5,810 nt of DNA from contig CAAFRK010000091.1 of assembly GCA_900765235.1 (NCBI GenBank), positions 1 to 5,810 on the forward strand, given 5' to 3'. Below, one piece after another: positions 5,810 through 5,810 of the stretch. The notes under the pieces were generated by a model that was not told the DNA's origin, ran no database searches, and saw nothing but the letters and a program-made list of their open reading frames with translations. The DNA comes from an uncultured Veillonella sp. GTDB lineage: Bacteria > Bacillota_C > Negativicutes > Veillonellales > Veillonellaceae. Each line of letters opens with the position of its first letter. Position 1 is the first letter of the stretch. The position numbers were made by a program, and so were the translations under genes.

Positions 5810-5810
5810 A

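Overview
The window is AT-rich, densely packed bacterial DNA with strong AGGAGG-type ribosome sites, a Gram-positive-type LexA with matching GAAC-N4-GTTC operators, and short intergenic gaps. Gene content and protein style suggest a Firmicutes-lineage organism, most likely a Negativicute such as Veillonella. The lineage call is inference from overall resemblance; no marker gene settles it.

Left end (1-1290): a divergent SOS module. A small secreted or membrane-anchored LysM protein (minus strand) and lexA (plus strand) are transcribed away from each other. Three LexA operators lie between them, placed on the core elements of the two predicted promoters. The arrangement matches the lexA/yneA locus of Bacillus, where YneA is the SOS-induced LysM division inhibitor, so the small gene is probably a YneA-type checkpoint protein. 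The lexA transcript is predicted to begin with a 9-bp hairpin and ends at a strong bidirectional terminator shared with the convergent pan operon.

Middle (1297-3690, minus strand): a pantothenate operon in the order panD, panC, then a BASS-family sodium symporter. PanD makes beta-alanine from aspartate. PanC joins beta-alanine to pantoate. The symporter, by context, may supply pantoate or ketopantoate. No panB or panE lies in the window. A perfect 12-bp inverted repeat at the panC/symporter junction would hide the symporter ribosome site and start codon until ribosomes finish panC, which suggests translational coupling.

Right end (3761-5810, minus strand): asd and dapA, 21 bases apart, supply aspartate semialdehyde and dihydrodipicolinate for lysine and diaminopimelate synthesis. 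They end at a hairpin terminator that separates them from the pan operon. Aspartate links the two operons metabolically.

The genes are mostly conserved housekeeping functions. I see no mobile element, CRISPR array, tRNA or rRNA. No stretch longer than 300 bases lacks a gene. The parts most worth a second look are the SOS-controlled LysM gene and the panC/symporter RNA switch.
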